Shown: in pieces, positions 34,659 to 48,732 of the stretch
How positions within the stretch are numbered: the stretch's first letter is position 1
Layout: each line of letters begins with the position of its first letter
NCBI RefSeq assembly: GCF_026914265.1
Contig: NC_069136.1
Coordinates: 10,658,356-10,722,355, forward strand
From: Mya arenaria
Lineage: Eukaryota; Mollusca; Bivalvia; Myida; Myidae
Length of the DNA: 64,000 bases
Direction: 5' to 3'
The notes under the pieces: model-generated
Seen by the model: only the letters and a program-made list of their open reading frames with translations
The model's database searches: none
What the model was told of the DNA's origin: nothing
Made by a program: the position numbers and the translations under genes

Positions 34659-35502
34659 AACGTATTATCAACAAGAACATTAAACATGGTAATAAACATG
34701 TGTAAACGCATGTTGCCTTTTATTTTAACCTTAAGCTGATCTATTGATAATGAAAGGTAACACAATTCCACAATATCTGAAATGCCATTTTTATTTTTGT
34801 AATTTTTTACTTATACTGTTAACATTATTTATTTGCCCACATTTTTAGAAACAGGAGAGAAGTAATAACATTAGCTTTCATCTATCTCTTCAATCCCGAC
34901 GCTGTTAGATGTATAATATGTGTTGTTTTTATGTATTTTCATGCATTTAATAACTTCTACCTTTAAACTAAACTCGGTTACAAAGATCAAACGAGACAAC
35001 ATTTATACCAATGAAAATCGTGCTCTGTGTATTTGGTTGGAGCTTTTGGGTTCAGAAGCATACTCATTTACCCTTGAAATATGCATTTGTTGAAGTTAAG
35101 TGGGTCTTCTCGAGCGAAATGGCCCCAAAGGTGATCCCTAAGACCCTTGACTTTATTTACGTTTTTAAGACTAAAATAATGGTTATTAAGTGTATTGAGC
35201 AAGTGTATTAGAAACTGTGAAATGAGGTTAAGATTAAATGCCGGTGCTCTAAAAATAATATAAGCGATAAAAGAATAATTGATCTGACTTTCGATTGGCG
35301 GGGATAGTAGTAGGTATGTTTAGTAACTCTAGCACACTCGTTATAAGTTGAATAGGTTACTCCAACAAAAACATCAGCATCAAACTGAAGGAAACTTAAC
35401 CAGCGGCATTTAATACGTCAACAGTGTTTCATTAATCTTATTTTATTGGACATTTTTGTATTAATAAATTGTAGATATCATATATTGAAAAAGGGTTGCA
35501 AT

Positions 35503-37337
35503 TATTTTCATAGTTGAATGTAACCTATTCTTGATCATCGACGACTTAACATGTATACAAGGAAATCAATATCCACAATAGAAGCCAAGATAGTCCCAAC
35601 GATCATTTCAGCGGTAAACCCTTTTAACAAAGGCAATCAATTATTTTCATAGTTGAATGTAACCTATTCTTGATCTTCCACGACTTAACATGTAAACAAG
35701 AAAAGCAGAATCCACAGTAGCAGCCAAGATAGTTTCAACTATCATTTCAGCGGTAAAACCTTTAAACGCATCGGCGTTACATTCTGTAACATCTGAAAAA
35801 AAATAGTATGATTGTTTCCTTGGATTAACACACGCCTTGTAGTTATTCTATGTTTGCTTACGAAAATGGTTTGAGTCTTTATATGATAAGACAAAAACGT
35901 ACATCGCAACAGAGTTTGATTGACAATGTGCCGATTGTTCAGAACTTTGTTAGAATAAGTAACGTTGTTAACGGCATCTTTGTTAACTTTCAAAGGTGAA
36001 ACATTTCATGGAGGGCTGATAAACTTGGGTAAAACAATCTTTGCTGAATCAGTTTGCTAGATATTCGTGTTAAGTACCACAGATCACATGTGTGTTAAAC
36101 TTTCAGAGTATTGAATATTTGAAAGTTTACATCGAGCCAGTTAACAACGTTCTTAAATCTAACAATTGATCAAATGTTTACACAATGAGGACACATACTC
36201 TTCAATTCCGGACAAAATATATTCTGTTGCATATCGAATACCAAAACCAAGCAACTGAAATCTAATAATAACTGTTAAAGTCCCATTACCATATTCACTG
36301 AACCTGGTGATATCTGTCTGGTACGCTGTATACTGCAGATTCCACGTCTCAAGAGTTATTCCCCCTTTCAAGTCGGTCTTCGTATCAGCATTGCACAGAT
36401 AGGAGCCATCTTTCTGTGTCTCAAATGCCTGCATTAGGTTGTTGTTTGGCGAAATAAATGATTGGCTAGCTAAAAAAAGAAAAATAGGTTCAAAGAGGCT
36501 TAATACAACAAGTTCATAGAATGTATATCAGACGTATATTTTAAATATTAGAACCTGTAGCAAACGATCAAAATGTATCTTTACCAAATAGCGCTTTTCC
36601 AAGGCCAATAAAGAGAAATAAGGTACATGTATGCTATATATTATATAAAGCTATCTATTCTGAAATGTCCAACTAAACTAAAAATCAAAATGTAAAGAGA
36701 CAATATATTTTACAAAGTTTATAGGAATAATTAAGTTAAAAATAATAAATTAGTTTCAAAAATGCAGTATTGGTAAAAGTCATGTAGACTGACAAAGAGT
36801 TATCATTTTTTGCATTAGGGAAAAGTTCTGGTGTGTATTTTCCCTGTACACTCAATGTATCCCACCAGATATTGTCACCATCCTTGCCAAAGCTAAATAA
36901 AGATCTAGTATGTAAAAAGCTCCAAATTGATTGATACTTAAAACAAATAACTGACGTGTTATGATGTATCATCCTGCATATACATTCACATCACTTAATC
37001 AAGCTGTTGTAACAATAGTCCAGGGAGGGGAAAGGTTGAGCATATAGGTACCCTTAGACTGTAAGTGATTCGGAAAAGGCAGGATATTGACTTGTCTGGT
37101 GAGACAGCCACCCAAGAAACAAGGCTTGGCAAAATGTTTTCACAGGATTATCGATTATGTTCCTGTGTCAGTGATGGAATCTAGACAACAAAGTTGCAGT
37201 TTTTCCAAATCCTCTGGGTAAGTGCATTACCTTTGATGTTCCATTTCCAGTCCATGACAAAGAGTTGTATGAATCAAATTTCAGCATAATGCAAGGATCG
37301 CGTATTTCTGGGAATTTTATTGGATTGTCGCAAACGC
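35503..37337 (-). pseudogene. LAMP-like gene, copy A (decayed)
   Basis: Remnant of the LAMP gene that is whole at 54.5-59.8 kb. Recognisable exons: exon 2 (37337-37231, open), part of exon 6 (about 36890-36797), exon 7 (36469-36290, open) and the TM exon 8 (35792-35647, open, ending GYIQL). One deletion fuses mid-exon 6 straight to intron 2 sequence, removing exons 3-5 and the 5' half of exon 6. The exon 6 donor GT is lost. There is no signal-peptide exon: the match to the full gene stops just before exon 2. The TM exon is partly duplicated at 35,503-35,627, and that second copy carries a stop. No complete LAMP can be encoded. Confidence 0.85.
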
Positions 37338-37448
37338 CTGAAGGGGAAATGTTGGAGATAAATATAAATTCAAATAAATCACTTCAATAAATCTACAACT
37401 ATATGTTATAATAGTTGTATTCCACTGAAAGTGTAAAAATAAATAATA

Positions 37449-38105
37449 TCAAAACAACACATTTTGTAATTTAGGAGTAAAATTGTCATCAAATTTAAAA
37501 GTATTGGCATACTAGGATAGCAATTAAAGTGATTATTTTTTTTCAAATTGTTCAAGATGTACTCTTACTCCCAAAAAAGCTTTACCAGAATTAATAATAT
37601 TGTTTTAATATTTCATAAAGGATGAATAAATGTCGAAAACAATGGTTTTTATGAAGTATACCGAGTTCAATTTGAAATGAGCATAAAACAAGGTATTTCT
37701 ACGTAATGAGACTATAGTAGACCACAGTAAATATTTTAACATTCACCAATCATTTAATATTTTTGCGCTTTCTGCTATCAAATACGCGGTTACAATCGTG
37801 TTATCAATAATTAATATTTTCCATAAGTGCATTATTCAGTAAGAAATAAAGCTTTATCAGTCAAAATTGATGTATGCTGTACATGTGTATGTATTAATTT
37901 TGAATAAGAGCGTCACTTTATTTCTTGATAGCATGGGGACTCTGTAGTACATATAGATTTGCAATGTAGAACACTCACAATTAAAGAGATAAATTATTTT
38001 CCTATGGACGAATTTTAATTTCTTCACTTGTGCCATTGCAGATTATACATTAATAGTACAACTGTAATGTAGAACACTGCAGAGTTGCTTATCTCTGCAA
38101 AGCCT
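37449..38105. repeat. Dispersed repeat family, long form
   Basis: Related to 28,211-28,515 at both ends, with about 350 extra central bases. It is nearly the same as 45,316-45,985. In both places it lies between a LAMP exon 2 and the next inhibitor gene, so it marks the duplication junction. Confidence 0.8.
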
Positions 38106-38180
38106 ATTTTTGCTTAAATCGTGACATGTGAGCTACTCCCGTGTTGAGGATTACATAAAACCGGCCTAGTTCAGTTCAAC

Positions 38181-38187
38181 TATAAAT
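38181..38187 (+). promoter_or_regulatory. TATA box of inhibitor gene 2
   Basis: TATAAAT 61 bases upstream of the start codon, in the same conserved block as copies 1 and 3. Confidence 0.7.
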
Positions 38188-38241
38188 TGTACAAGATTTA
38201 AACCTTTAGGGCATACGTCTGAGATATCTAGACCGACCAAC

Positions 38242-40145
38242 ATGAGAACCTGTATTGTCGCACTTGTTTTCTGTGGATTAATCGGTATGTTGAAAGTATT
38301 ATTATGTGAAGACGTCTGCGAAAATGAGACATATTGAGATATGAAATAAAATAAGTTTTAACCGGGAGATAGGATCTCAAAACAACGGGTAAAATTTGAA
38401 GAAAAAAAATATAATTTAAGAACCTTTACGAATATATGTAAAAGTAGTAAAGTGTGTCTTTGTATGGGGCATGCACGTTTTTCTCCAACGGACCCATTTT
38501 CGCTGATGTCGTCATATCTTATTAAGGTGTTTTTGCTCCTTGCAAAACCATCATAAACAAACAATATTTCCAGCTAGTAGAGTCGAAAAACTTGTTTTAT
38601 TACATTTTAAATAGAAAATTCGAAATGATTTGTCCGTGAGTGACTTTGAAAAAAAATACTATGTACTATCAACTGTAATAACTACTTTTTTAAAATCAAG
38701 TGTAGTTACTTCCCATTGATCAAAACTAAACTCATCACTTTTGAACCAAAACTAATAAAAAAAAGTTTGAATATGTTTAGATAAATATATTTTTTGTAAT
38801 AAACCAAACATAATGTTTATTGGAGAAATGGTAATACTATTTTTCAAACGTTTTATTTAACTTGAAGCTGACTGTTTGAGAATTTGCTTTCGTACAAAAC
38901 AAATTACAGACGAAAACAGCTCGAACTTAAATTCGATGTTATGTCATCTATCTAATATGTTTTTTAAGAGTATGAATTTGGATTTCGAACATTCCGGACA
39001 ATTCACACAACAATTAACGAATATTTTTGTTTTTCAACCTGCCTAAAATGTCTTAACTTATTTCTGGAACACTACCTGTCTTAAGGCGAATCTGACTGGT
39101 CTCTTACAGTGATTGGTGATTGATTTAATATGCACCACTTTCTCTTTAAAAACTGTTTTAAATCGAATGTTAATTCACGTTTGTTTTGCTATCATATTCA
39201 AAAAAACATTCAACGAGGGGTGTTCATAAAATGTTTGCACTTAAACACGAGAAATTAAACTTACCAAATAAATCTTTGAGAATTTCACCTCGAGCCGGAA
39301 ATAGAAATGACAGCTACGTTATCAGCTATCAAAACTTTGCGTGAGGGGCGCCCAATGGGTATCGTCGTAGCATTGATATGTTTCTAAATTTTATCAACTC
39401 GCATTATAAAATGCAAATAATCCGTATTTCACAGCTATGATAGCGAACCCTGCATTACGAAAGCTGACTGCCCAAACGGTCCACATCCATGTTAAGAACC
39501 AATTTCAATGCTTACGTTATTCAATCCCTAACAAACGCCCACGTGCCAAATGATAGCCGACCATACTGGGACAGCATGTGTCCGTATAGGCAAATAGTGT
39601 CAATGGTACCATAATTCAATCCGTCACAATTGTCCACTATTAATTTTACAGCCATCAGTGTTGGCGAACCATGCCAGACGCTAGCTGACTGTGCCGAGAC
39701 GGCCTGCACCCACCTTGACAGTCACATCACCTGCGAATGGCCGAGGGGGGATTGTGATAACGGCAGCTGCCATGGTTATTGCACCTGCGGCGCACTCACA
39801 GGTAAATCTTCAAAATGTTCTTCAAAAATGAACACATATTATTGTTTCTATATATTTCTCTTGCCATATATACTCGAACAAGCCCACACTATTACATAAT
39901 AGTAAAATAGTGAAAACACGAATCTTTGATATTTGTGTAGGTTTGTATGAAATAAGTTTTATCCCTTTTTGCTGTTTTATAATGTTTGAATTAGCCGGTG
40001 AAACATAAAAATAACAATGTCATATAGTAATGATGATGAATAAAAAACATCTACATCAATGAATGACCCCGGGGATGATTTTTCTATATCTAAAATTGAC
40101 CCCCTGATCATCTATGTTGAATAATTGATACATCATCCTCATCAT

Positions 40146-40198
<53 letters not shown>

Positions 40199-40741
40199 AA
40201 GCAGAAACACTAGTTGCTGTAGCAGCAGAATGATCATCATCATAATAATGATAATTATCATGCTATATATTTCTCTGGGGTTTATTTCTTAATATGGAAG
40301 TTTGAACGCATGGTCAAAAACCTATAGAGGTCATTATCTTAATTTGGATGAGGGGGGTCTCTTATCCATGTGTAAAGGGTATTTTTCTGACAAAAAATGA
40401 TCCCTGGGTACTGATTTTATGGGGGTCATATTTTTCGTTATTTCGTATAATATATTGATATTAATAAGATCTATCTGACAAGTCATTGCTTTCTTGTGTG
40501 CGTTATAGGTAAATAGGTATGCATATAAAAAAGAGTAAATTTAAACTGTGTCCTCAGTTTAAAAAAGCAGCGATAAAATCAGAGGTCCAATATATGTAAT
40601 CTGCGAGCGTTTTAGGGAAATCATTTCCACATTTCAGCTTGTGGCCCATCTGGTGACTGCAGCGCCATCCGGTGTCACGACCAAGACAAGGCCCCACACT
40701 GTGTAGAGGGAAGTTGCAAATGTATCGATATCGATAACTGA
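38242..40741 (+). CDS. Secreted cysteine-rich protease inhibitor-like peptide 2
   Basis: Exons 38242-38284, 39652-39801 and 40638-40741 join in phase to 98 aa, with signal peptide and 14 cysteines as in copy 1. Differences from copy 1 include Cys4 in the signal peptide (MRTCIV), Arg in WPRG, Ser in DNGSC and Gly in VEGS. All cysteine positions are conserved. Intron 1 is about 1.37 kb and nearly matches copy 3, apart from a stretch of about 125 bases that copy 3 has near 47,080-47,205. Function is inferred as for copy 1. Confidence 0.85.
40137..40260. repeat. ATC/AGC microsatellite, intron 2 of inhibitor 2
   Basis: (ATC)n is followed by about ten AGC units, the longest of the three paralogous tracts. 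Confidence 0.9.
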
Positions 40742-41701
40742 TATGCCCAGTAGGTTTCGTCAATCGTAATGTGAAAATAACTAACAAGGAATAAAAATAA
40801 GAACATTTTGTTTTGTATTTATTTGCCTTCGACGATTATTATGATTATAATAAAAACGTGTTATCAACAAGAACATTAAACATGGTAATAAACATGTGTA
40901 AACGCATGTTGCCTTTTATCATTACCTTAAGCTGATCTATTGATAATGAAAGGTAACATAATTCCACAACATCTGAAATGCCATTTTTAATTTGTATTTT
41001 TTTACTTATACTGTTAACAATATTTATTTGCCCACATTTTTAGAAACATGAGGATAAATAACATTAGCTTTCATCTATCTCTTCAATCCCGACGCTGTTA
41101 GATGTATAATATGTGTTGTTTTTATGTATTTTTATGCATTAAATAACTTCTACCTTTAAACTAAACTCGGTTACAAAGGTCATACGAGACAGCATTTATA
41201 CCATTGGATATTGTGCTCTGTGTTTTTGGTTGGAGTCTTTGGGTTCAGAATCATACACATTACCACTTGAAATATGCATTTGTTGAAGTGAAGTTGATCT
41301 ACTCGAGCTTATCGGTCACAATGGTGATTCTCCTTTTTGACTTTAATTACGTGATTTAAAGATTAAATAGATAGGTTATTAAGTGTAATGAGCCGGTGTT
41401 GTAGTAACTGTGATAGTAGATTAAGATTCAATGTCGATGTTCTTAAAATAGTATAAGCTATGTAAGAATAATTGATCTGACTTTCGATTTGCGGGGATAA
41501 TAGTAGGTATGTTTAGTAAAACTAGTACAATCGTTATAAGTTGAATAGGTTACTCCAACAAAAACATCAGCATCGAACTGACGGAATCTTAACCAGCGGC
41601 ATTTAATACGTTAATAGTGTTTTATTGATCTTATTTTATTGGACATTTTTGTATAAATAAATTGTATACATAATATTACTGAAAAAGACACTCAATTATT
41701 T

Positions 41702-44700
41702 TCATAGTTTAATGTAACTTATTTTTGACCTTCGACGACTTAACATGTATACAAGGAGAGCAAAATCCACAACTGCAGCCACGCTAGTCCCAACGATCAT
41801 TTCAGCGGTGAAACCTTTGAACGCATCGGCATCACATTCGGTAACATCTGAAAAAAAAGAGTGCGATTGTTCCCTTGGTTTAACACACGCCTTGTATTTA
41901 TTCTATACTTGCTTAAGAAAATAGTTCGTCTATATATGATAAGAGAAAAATACACCTTGTAAAAGAGTTTGATTGACAATGGGAATATTGTTCAGAACTT
42001 TGCTGGAATGAACAAGGTTGTTAACGGCATCTTTGTTAACTTGTTAAGGTGAAACATTTCGAGGAGGGCTGATATACTTAGGTAAAACAATCTTTGCTGA
42101 ATCAGTTTGCTAGATATTCGTGTTAAGTACCACAGATCACATGTGTGTTAAACTTTCAGAGTATCAAAGATTTGAAAGTTTACAACGAGCCAGTTAACAA
42201 CGTTCTTAAATCTAACAATTGATCAAATGTTTACACAATGAGGACACATACTCTACTATTCCGGACAAAAATATATCCTGTTGCATATCGAATACCAAAA
42301 CCAAACAACTAAAATCTAATAATAACTGTTAAAGTCCCATTACCATCTTCACTGAACCTGGTGATATCTGTCGCTGTATACTGCAGATTCCACGTCTCAA
42401 GGGTTATTCCCCCTTTCAAGTCGGTTTTCGTATCAGCATTGCACAGATAGAAGCCATCTTTCTGTGTTTCAAATGCCTGCATTAGGTTGTTGTTTGACGA
42501 ACGATTAGCTAGCTAAAAAAAGAAAATAGGTTCAATGAGGCTTAATACAACAAGTTATTAGAATGTAAATCAGACTTTAAATATTGGAACCTTCAAACGA
42601 TCAAAATGTTTCCTTACAAAATAGCGCTTTTCAAAGGCCAATAAAGAGAAATAAGGTACATGTATGCTTTATATTATATAAAGGTATTTATTCTGAAATG
42701 TCCAACAAAACAAAAAATCAAAATTTACAGAGACAATATAGTTTACAAAGTTTATACGAATAATTAAGTTAAAAATAATCAATAAGTTTCAAAAATGCAG
42801 TATTGGTAGATGTCATGTAGAGTGACAAAGACATACCATTTTTTTGCATTAGGGAAAAGTTCTGATGTGTATTTTCCCTGTACACTCAATGTGTCCCACC
42901 AGATATTGTCACCATCCTTGCCAAAGCTGATATCTATAATGAAATCCTTCTTGAAAGTGATTCTCATCGCCTGGTTCATCGTCATTGCAATGAGGGCATT
43001 TCCCAGGGAAAATGAATTACAACTTCCTGTCACCATAGGGCTTTCTACTCCTATCTGAGCAGTTTTCTTCTAAAAATAAACAAGAGCTTGATTTCATCAG
43101 TTCATTACTTGAAAAAATGTTAAATTCACTTTCTCTACAAATGTCACTTTATTTAATTACAAGGGAAGCTTCGGCGTTTATTGATAGCATTTCTGAGAAA
43201 TACTATAATGAAGGTCTTTTTTATTGTATTCTAGAAGTATTATAGAAATTATCTCCATGAACAGTACCCATTCTACTTTACATATTGAAAACTGTTTAGT
43301 TATGTTATCAAATATTCATACAAAGCAAGCTTGACGACAAGTAGGTCAACATTAAGCAGAAAAATTCTGTGTTCCAGCCTATTTATAACTTATTACAAGG
43401 GAAACTGTTCTCATAATTAACATTTAACGTAATCATGATGCTTGTATTTTTAGTTTGGCCTAATAATTTTCTAAAAACTGTTTATCAGCCCAGTCAGACT
43501 CCTGTAAAACTTAATCAAAAGTATGTGTAAACAGGATTTTATCATAATTATACATTAAACACCCGCTGAGACCGATGTATGTGTAAGTTCAACTATTTAC
43601 ACCCAATTATTTATAACACTTGTATCAATACAGAATAGATGTGAAAGAATAGGAAAACCTTACAGAAAGACCATAGGGACAGAATTTACAGAACGACCCG
43701 AGGTAACAACAAGCTTGGAGATGTTTTTTTATCTGCATAACCTGAGTCCGTTAAATGTAGGCATAGTGGAAATTTAATAAATACAGCAAAACATATCATA
43801 ACAAATTCTTCCAAGTTCCAATTTTTTACTAAGTTTCACAGTTGAACATATAAATACATTAAAACATACTAGTACCTTTTGAAAAAGTTCCATTTTCAAG
43901 GTTAAACCCCTGCATCTGAACACTTGTAAATATCAATTCCAGGTTGTAAGTGTCATTCTCAACTGACATACTTTTGTCATATTTCTGCTCTGCATCACAC
44001 TGGTAGGAGTTTCCCATATTGCTCACTTGGTTAATAAGAGTTGTAATTGAAACTGGGCCTAAAATGAGTAAGATTCAAAATTAAATACACATTGGTTAAT
44101 ACTTTCTTGTTTGTATATCAAATTGATGCATGTGTAAGAATAATGATCACTAATACATATATTACATATAACGTTAAACTGTATAGATTTTGCTGATCTG
44201 ATCATGTAGCAAACATGTGCTAAAACATGTGTTAAATGTGTATTAAAGGCAGATCACATCACTGAACAGGAATCGCACCTGTCATTCTATTCTTGAAGAC
44301 TATATATGGCACAAACTCTAGGTCCATAACAACATTTACCATGTCTGAACTGTACTTGTAGGTAAACTTGAAGGTAGAATTATCCACATGAAACCTTACT
44401 TTCACAAATGGATCATTAGTTTGCCCTCACACATTCCATCTATTACTGACAGGTCTTCAAACGTCCACATTGGTACCTTCTGCAAAAAGAGGAAGGGAAA
44501 ATCACATACATTTTTTTACACCGATCCAAAAGTTTTTAAATGATATTCTGAACCTTTTCCAACAGCATTTCTTTCATTCCCAAATTCGACATGTATTTTG
44601 AAAATGTTTGCAATAAGATAATCCCACATCATGGGGTAAATTCTAATTCCAAAAATGGCTAGGAAAACGCCTGCTACATTCTACTTGAGAATCTAGTTAA

Positions 44701-45204
44701 GACTAAAATAGTCCATTATATTTTGGTAAATAAAGATCTAGTATGTAAAAAGCTCCAAATTGATTGATACTTAAAACAAATAACTGACGTGTTATGATGT
44801 ATCACCCTGCATATACATTCACATCACTTAATCAAGCTGTTGTAAAATGAGTCCAGGGAGGGGGCAGGTTGAGCATATAAGTACCCGTAGACTGCAAGTG
44901 ATTCGGAAAAGGCAGGATATTGACTTGTCTGGTGAGACAGCCACCCAAGAAACTAGGCTTGGCAAAGTGTTTTTCACAGGATTATCGACGCCAGAACACC
45001 TCTCACCCAAGGGATTTTGAATTATGTTCCTGTTCCAGTGATGGAATCTAGACAACAAAGTTGCAGTTTTTCCAAATCCTCTGGGTAAATGCATTACCTT
45101 TGATGTTCCATTTCCAGTCCATGACAAAGAGTTGTAAGAATCAAAATTCAGCATAATACAAGGATCGCCTGTTTCTGGGAATTTTATTGGATTGTCGCAA
45201 ACAC
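41702..45204 (-). pseudogene. LAMP-like gene, copy B (decayed)
   Basis: Recognisable exons: 2 (45204-45098, open), 3 (about 44480-44281), 4 (about 44059-43878, open), 6 (about 43071-42847), 7 (about 42514-42336) and 8 (41847-41702, open, ending SYIKL). Exon 3 has a one-base loss after GAGGG that shifts the frame. Exon 6 gains one base in its A-run before the donor. Exon 7 has a small deletion and an early stop near its acceptor. The hinge exon 5 is missing because the stretch matching 56,835-57,600 of the full gene is absent. The signal-peptide exon is also absent. It is a pseudogene, though it keeps more LAMP sequence than copy A. Confidence 0.85.
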
Positions 45205-45315
45205 CTGAAGGGAAAATGTTGGAGATAAATATAAATTCAAATAAAACACTTCAATAAATCTACAACTATAAGTTACAATAGTTGTATTCCTCTGAAAGTG
45301 TAAAAATAAATAATA

Positions 45316-45985
45316 TCAAAACAACACATTTTGTAATTTAGGAGTAAAATTGTCATCAAATTTAAAAGTATTGGCATATTAGTATAGCAATTAAAGTGAT
45401 TTTTTTTTTTCCAATTTACAAATTGTTAAAGATGCACTCTTACTCCCAAAAATTATTAACCACAATTAATAATATTGTTTTAATATTTCAGAAAGGATAA
45501 ATAAATGTCGAAAACAATGGTTTTTATGAAGTATACCGAGTTTAATTTGAAATGAGCATAAAACAAGGTATTTCTACGTAATGAGACTATAGTAGACCAC
45601 AGTAAATATTTTAACATTCACCAATCATTTAATATTTTTGCGCTTTCTGCTATCAAATACGCGGTTACAATCTTGTTATCAAGAATTAATATTTTCCATA
45701 AGTGCATTATTCAGTAAGAAATAAAGCTTTATCAGTCAAAATTGATGGATGCTGTACATGTGTATGTATTAGTTTTGAATAAGAGCGTCACTTTATTTCT
45801 TCACTGATAGCATGGGGACTCTGTAGTACATGTAGATTTGCAATGTAGAACACTCACAATTAAAGAGATAAATTATTTTCCTATGGACGAATTTTAATTT
45901 CTTCACTTGTGCCATTGCAGACTATACATTAATAGTACAACTGTAATGTAGAACACTGCAGAGTTGCTTATCTCTGCAAAGCCTA
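45316..45985. repeat. Dispersed repeat family, long form, second copy
   Basis: Near-match to 37,449-38,105. It again lies between a LAMP exon 2 and the following inhibitor promoter. Confidence 0.8.
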
Positions 45986-46059
45986 TTTTTGCTTAAATCG
46001 TGACATGTAAGCTACTCCCGTGTTGAGGATTACATAAAACCGATCTAGTTCAGTTCAGC

Positions 46060-46066
46060 TATAAAT
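46060..46066 (+). promoter_or_regulatory. TATA box of inhibitor gene 3
   Basis: TATAAAT 61 bases upstream of the start codon. The upstream GGCCTAG of the other copies reads GATCTAG here. Confidence 0.7.
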
Positions 46067-46120
46067 TGTACAAGATTTAAACCTTTAGGGCATACGTCTG
46101 AGATATCTAGACCGACCAAC

Positions 46121-48732
46121 ATGAGAACCTGTATTGTCGCACTTGTTTTCTGTGGATTAATCGGTATGTTGAAAGTATTATTAAGACGTCTGCGAAAATG
46201 AGACATATTGAGATATGAAATAAAATAAGTTTTAACCGGGAGATAGGATCTCAAAACAACGGGTAAAATTTGAAGAAAAAAATATAATTTAAGAACCTTT
46301 ACGAATATATGTAAAAGTAGTAAAGTGTGTCTTTGTATGGGGCATGCACGTTTTTCTCCAACGGACCCATTTTCGCTGATGTCGTCATACCTTATTAAGG
46401 TGTTTTTGCTCCTTGCAAAACCATCATAAACAAACAATATTTCCAGCTAGTAGAGTCGAAAAACTTGTTTTATTACATTTTAAATAGAAAATTCGAAATG
46501 ATTTGTCCGTGAGTGACTTTGAAAAAAAACCCCATGTACTATCAACTGTAATAACTACTTTTTTTTTAAATCAAGTGTAGTTACTACCCATTGATCAAAA
46601 CTAAACTCATCACTTTTGAACCAAAACTAATAAAAAAAAGTTTGAATATGTTTAGATAAATATATTTTTTGTAATAAACCAAACATAATGTTTATTGGAG
46701 AAATGGTAATACTATTTTTCAAACGTTTTATTTAACTTGAAGCTGACTGTTTGAGAATTTGCTTTCGTACAAAATAAATTACAGACGAAAACAGCTCGAA
46801 CTTAAATTCGATGTTATGTCATCTATCTAATATGTTTTTTAAGAGTATGAATTTGGATTTCGAACGTTCCGGACAATTCACACAACAATTAACGAATATT
46901 TTTGTTTTTCAACCTGCCTAAAATGTCTTAACTTATTTCTGGAACACTACCTGTCTTAAGGCGAATCCGACTTGTCTCTGACAGTGATTGGTGATTGATT
47001 TAATATGCACCACTTTCTCTTTAAAAACTGTTTTAAATCGAATGTTAATTCACGTTTGTTTTGCTATCATATTCAACCTTTCCATTCCAAGTTTTATTCA
47101 GTAAATGGCGGCCAATGTTACTTCGGTCATGCATTCATGCCCTTAACAATTTGGAAATACTTTCGTGCATTTATTCATTATTTGGGCCATAGATGCATCA
47201 AAAAACATTCAACGAGGGGTGTTCATAAAATGTTTGCACTTAAACACGAGAAATTTACTTACCAAATAAATCTTTGAGAAGAATTTCACCTCGAGCCGGA
47301 AATAGAAATGACAGCTACGTTATCAGCTATCAAAACTTTGCGTGAGGGGCGCCCAATGGGTATCTTCCAAGCATTGATATGTTTCTAAAGTTTATCAACT
47401 CGCATTATAAAATGCAAACCCCTCGGAATCATCCGTATTTCACAGCTATGATAGCGAACCCTGCATTACGAAAGCTGACTGCCCAAACGGTCCACATCCA
47501 TGTTAAGAACCAATTTCAATGCTTACGTTATTCAATCCCTAACAAACGCCCAGGTGCCAGATGACAGCCGACCATACTGGGACAGCATGTGTCCGTATAG
47601 ACAAATAGTGTCAATGGTACCATAATTCAATCCGTCACAATTGTCCACTATTAATTTTACAGCCATCAGTGTTGGCGAACCATGCCAGACGCTAGCTGAC
47701 TGTGCAGAGACGGCCTGCACCCACCTTGACAGTCACATCACCTGCGAATGGCCGAGGGGGGATTGTGATAACGGCAACTGCCATGGCTATTGCACCTGCG
47801 GCGCACTCACAGGTACATCTTCAAAATGTTCTTCAAAAATGAACACATATTATTGTTTCTATATATTTCTCTTGCCATATATACTCGAACAAGCCCACAC
47901 TATTACATAATAGTAAAATAGTAAAACACGAATCTTTGATATTTGTGTAGGTTTGTATGAAATAGGTTTTATCCCTTTTTGCTGTTTTATAATGTTTGAA
48001 TTAGCCGGTGAAACATAAAAATAACAATGACATATAGTAATGATGATGAATAAAACACATCTACATCAATGAATGACCCCGGGGATGATTTTTCTATATC
48101 TAAAATTGACCCCCTGATCATCTATGTTGAATAATTGATACAGCATCCTCATCATCATCATCATCATCAGTAGCAGCAGCAGCAGCAGAAAAAGCAGAAA
48201 CACTAGTTGCTGTAGCAGCAGAATGATCATCTTCATAATAATGATAATTATCATGCTATATATTTCTCTGGGGTTTATTTCTTAATATGGAAGTTTGAAC
48301 GCAGGGTCAAAAAACTATAGAGGTCATTATCTTAATTTGGACGAGGGGGTCTCTTATCCATGTGTAAAGGGTATTTTTCTGACAAAAATGATCCCTGGGT
48401 ACTGATTTTATGGGGGTCATATTTTTCGTTATTTCGTATAATATATTGATATTAATAAGATCTATCTGACAAGTCATTGCTTTCTTGTGTGCGTTATAGG
48501 TAAATAGGTATGCATATAAAAAAGAGTAAATTTAAACTGTGTCCTCAGTTTAAAAAAGCAGCGATAAAATCAGAGGTCCAATATATGTAATCTGCGAGCG
48601 TTTTAGGGAAATCATTTCCACATTTCAGCTTGTGGCCCATCTGGTGACTGCAGCGCCATCCGGTGTCACGACCAAGACAAGGCCCCACACTGTGTAGAGG
48701 GAAGTTGCAAATGTATCGATATCGATAACTGA
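46121..48732 (+). CDS. Secreted cysteine-rich protease inhibitor-like peptide 3
   Basis: Exons 46121-46163, 47663-47812 and 48629-48732 join in phase to 98 aa. The start is MRTCIV as in copy 2. The mature chain has WPRG, DNGNC and VEGS, so it differs from copy 2 by about one residue. All 14 cysteines are kept. Intron 1 (about 1.5 kb) is nearly that of copy 2. The downstream flank carries a foldback insertion at 48.9 kb and then a LINE at 50.1 kb. Confidence 0.85.
48146..48255. repeat. ATC/AGC microsatellite, intron 2 of inhibitor 3
   Basis: A shorter (ATC)n and (AGC)n tract than in copy 2. The Ile/Met/Leu-rich minus-strand frame over it is an artefact of the repeat. Confidence 0.85.

Noticed and set aside
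47005-47277. Plus-strand 90-codon frame in inhibitor 3 intron 1
   Set aside because: Copy 2 lacks part of it through an indel, and no splice sites or family match support it.
48066-48254. Minus-strand Ile/Met/Leu-rich frame resembling a membrane peptide
   Set aside because: It is the translation of the ATC/AGC microsatellite and is not preserved in the paralogous introns.
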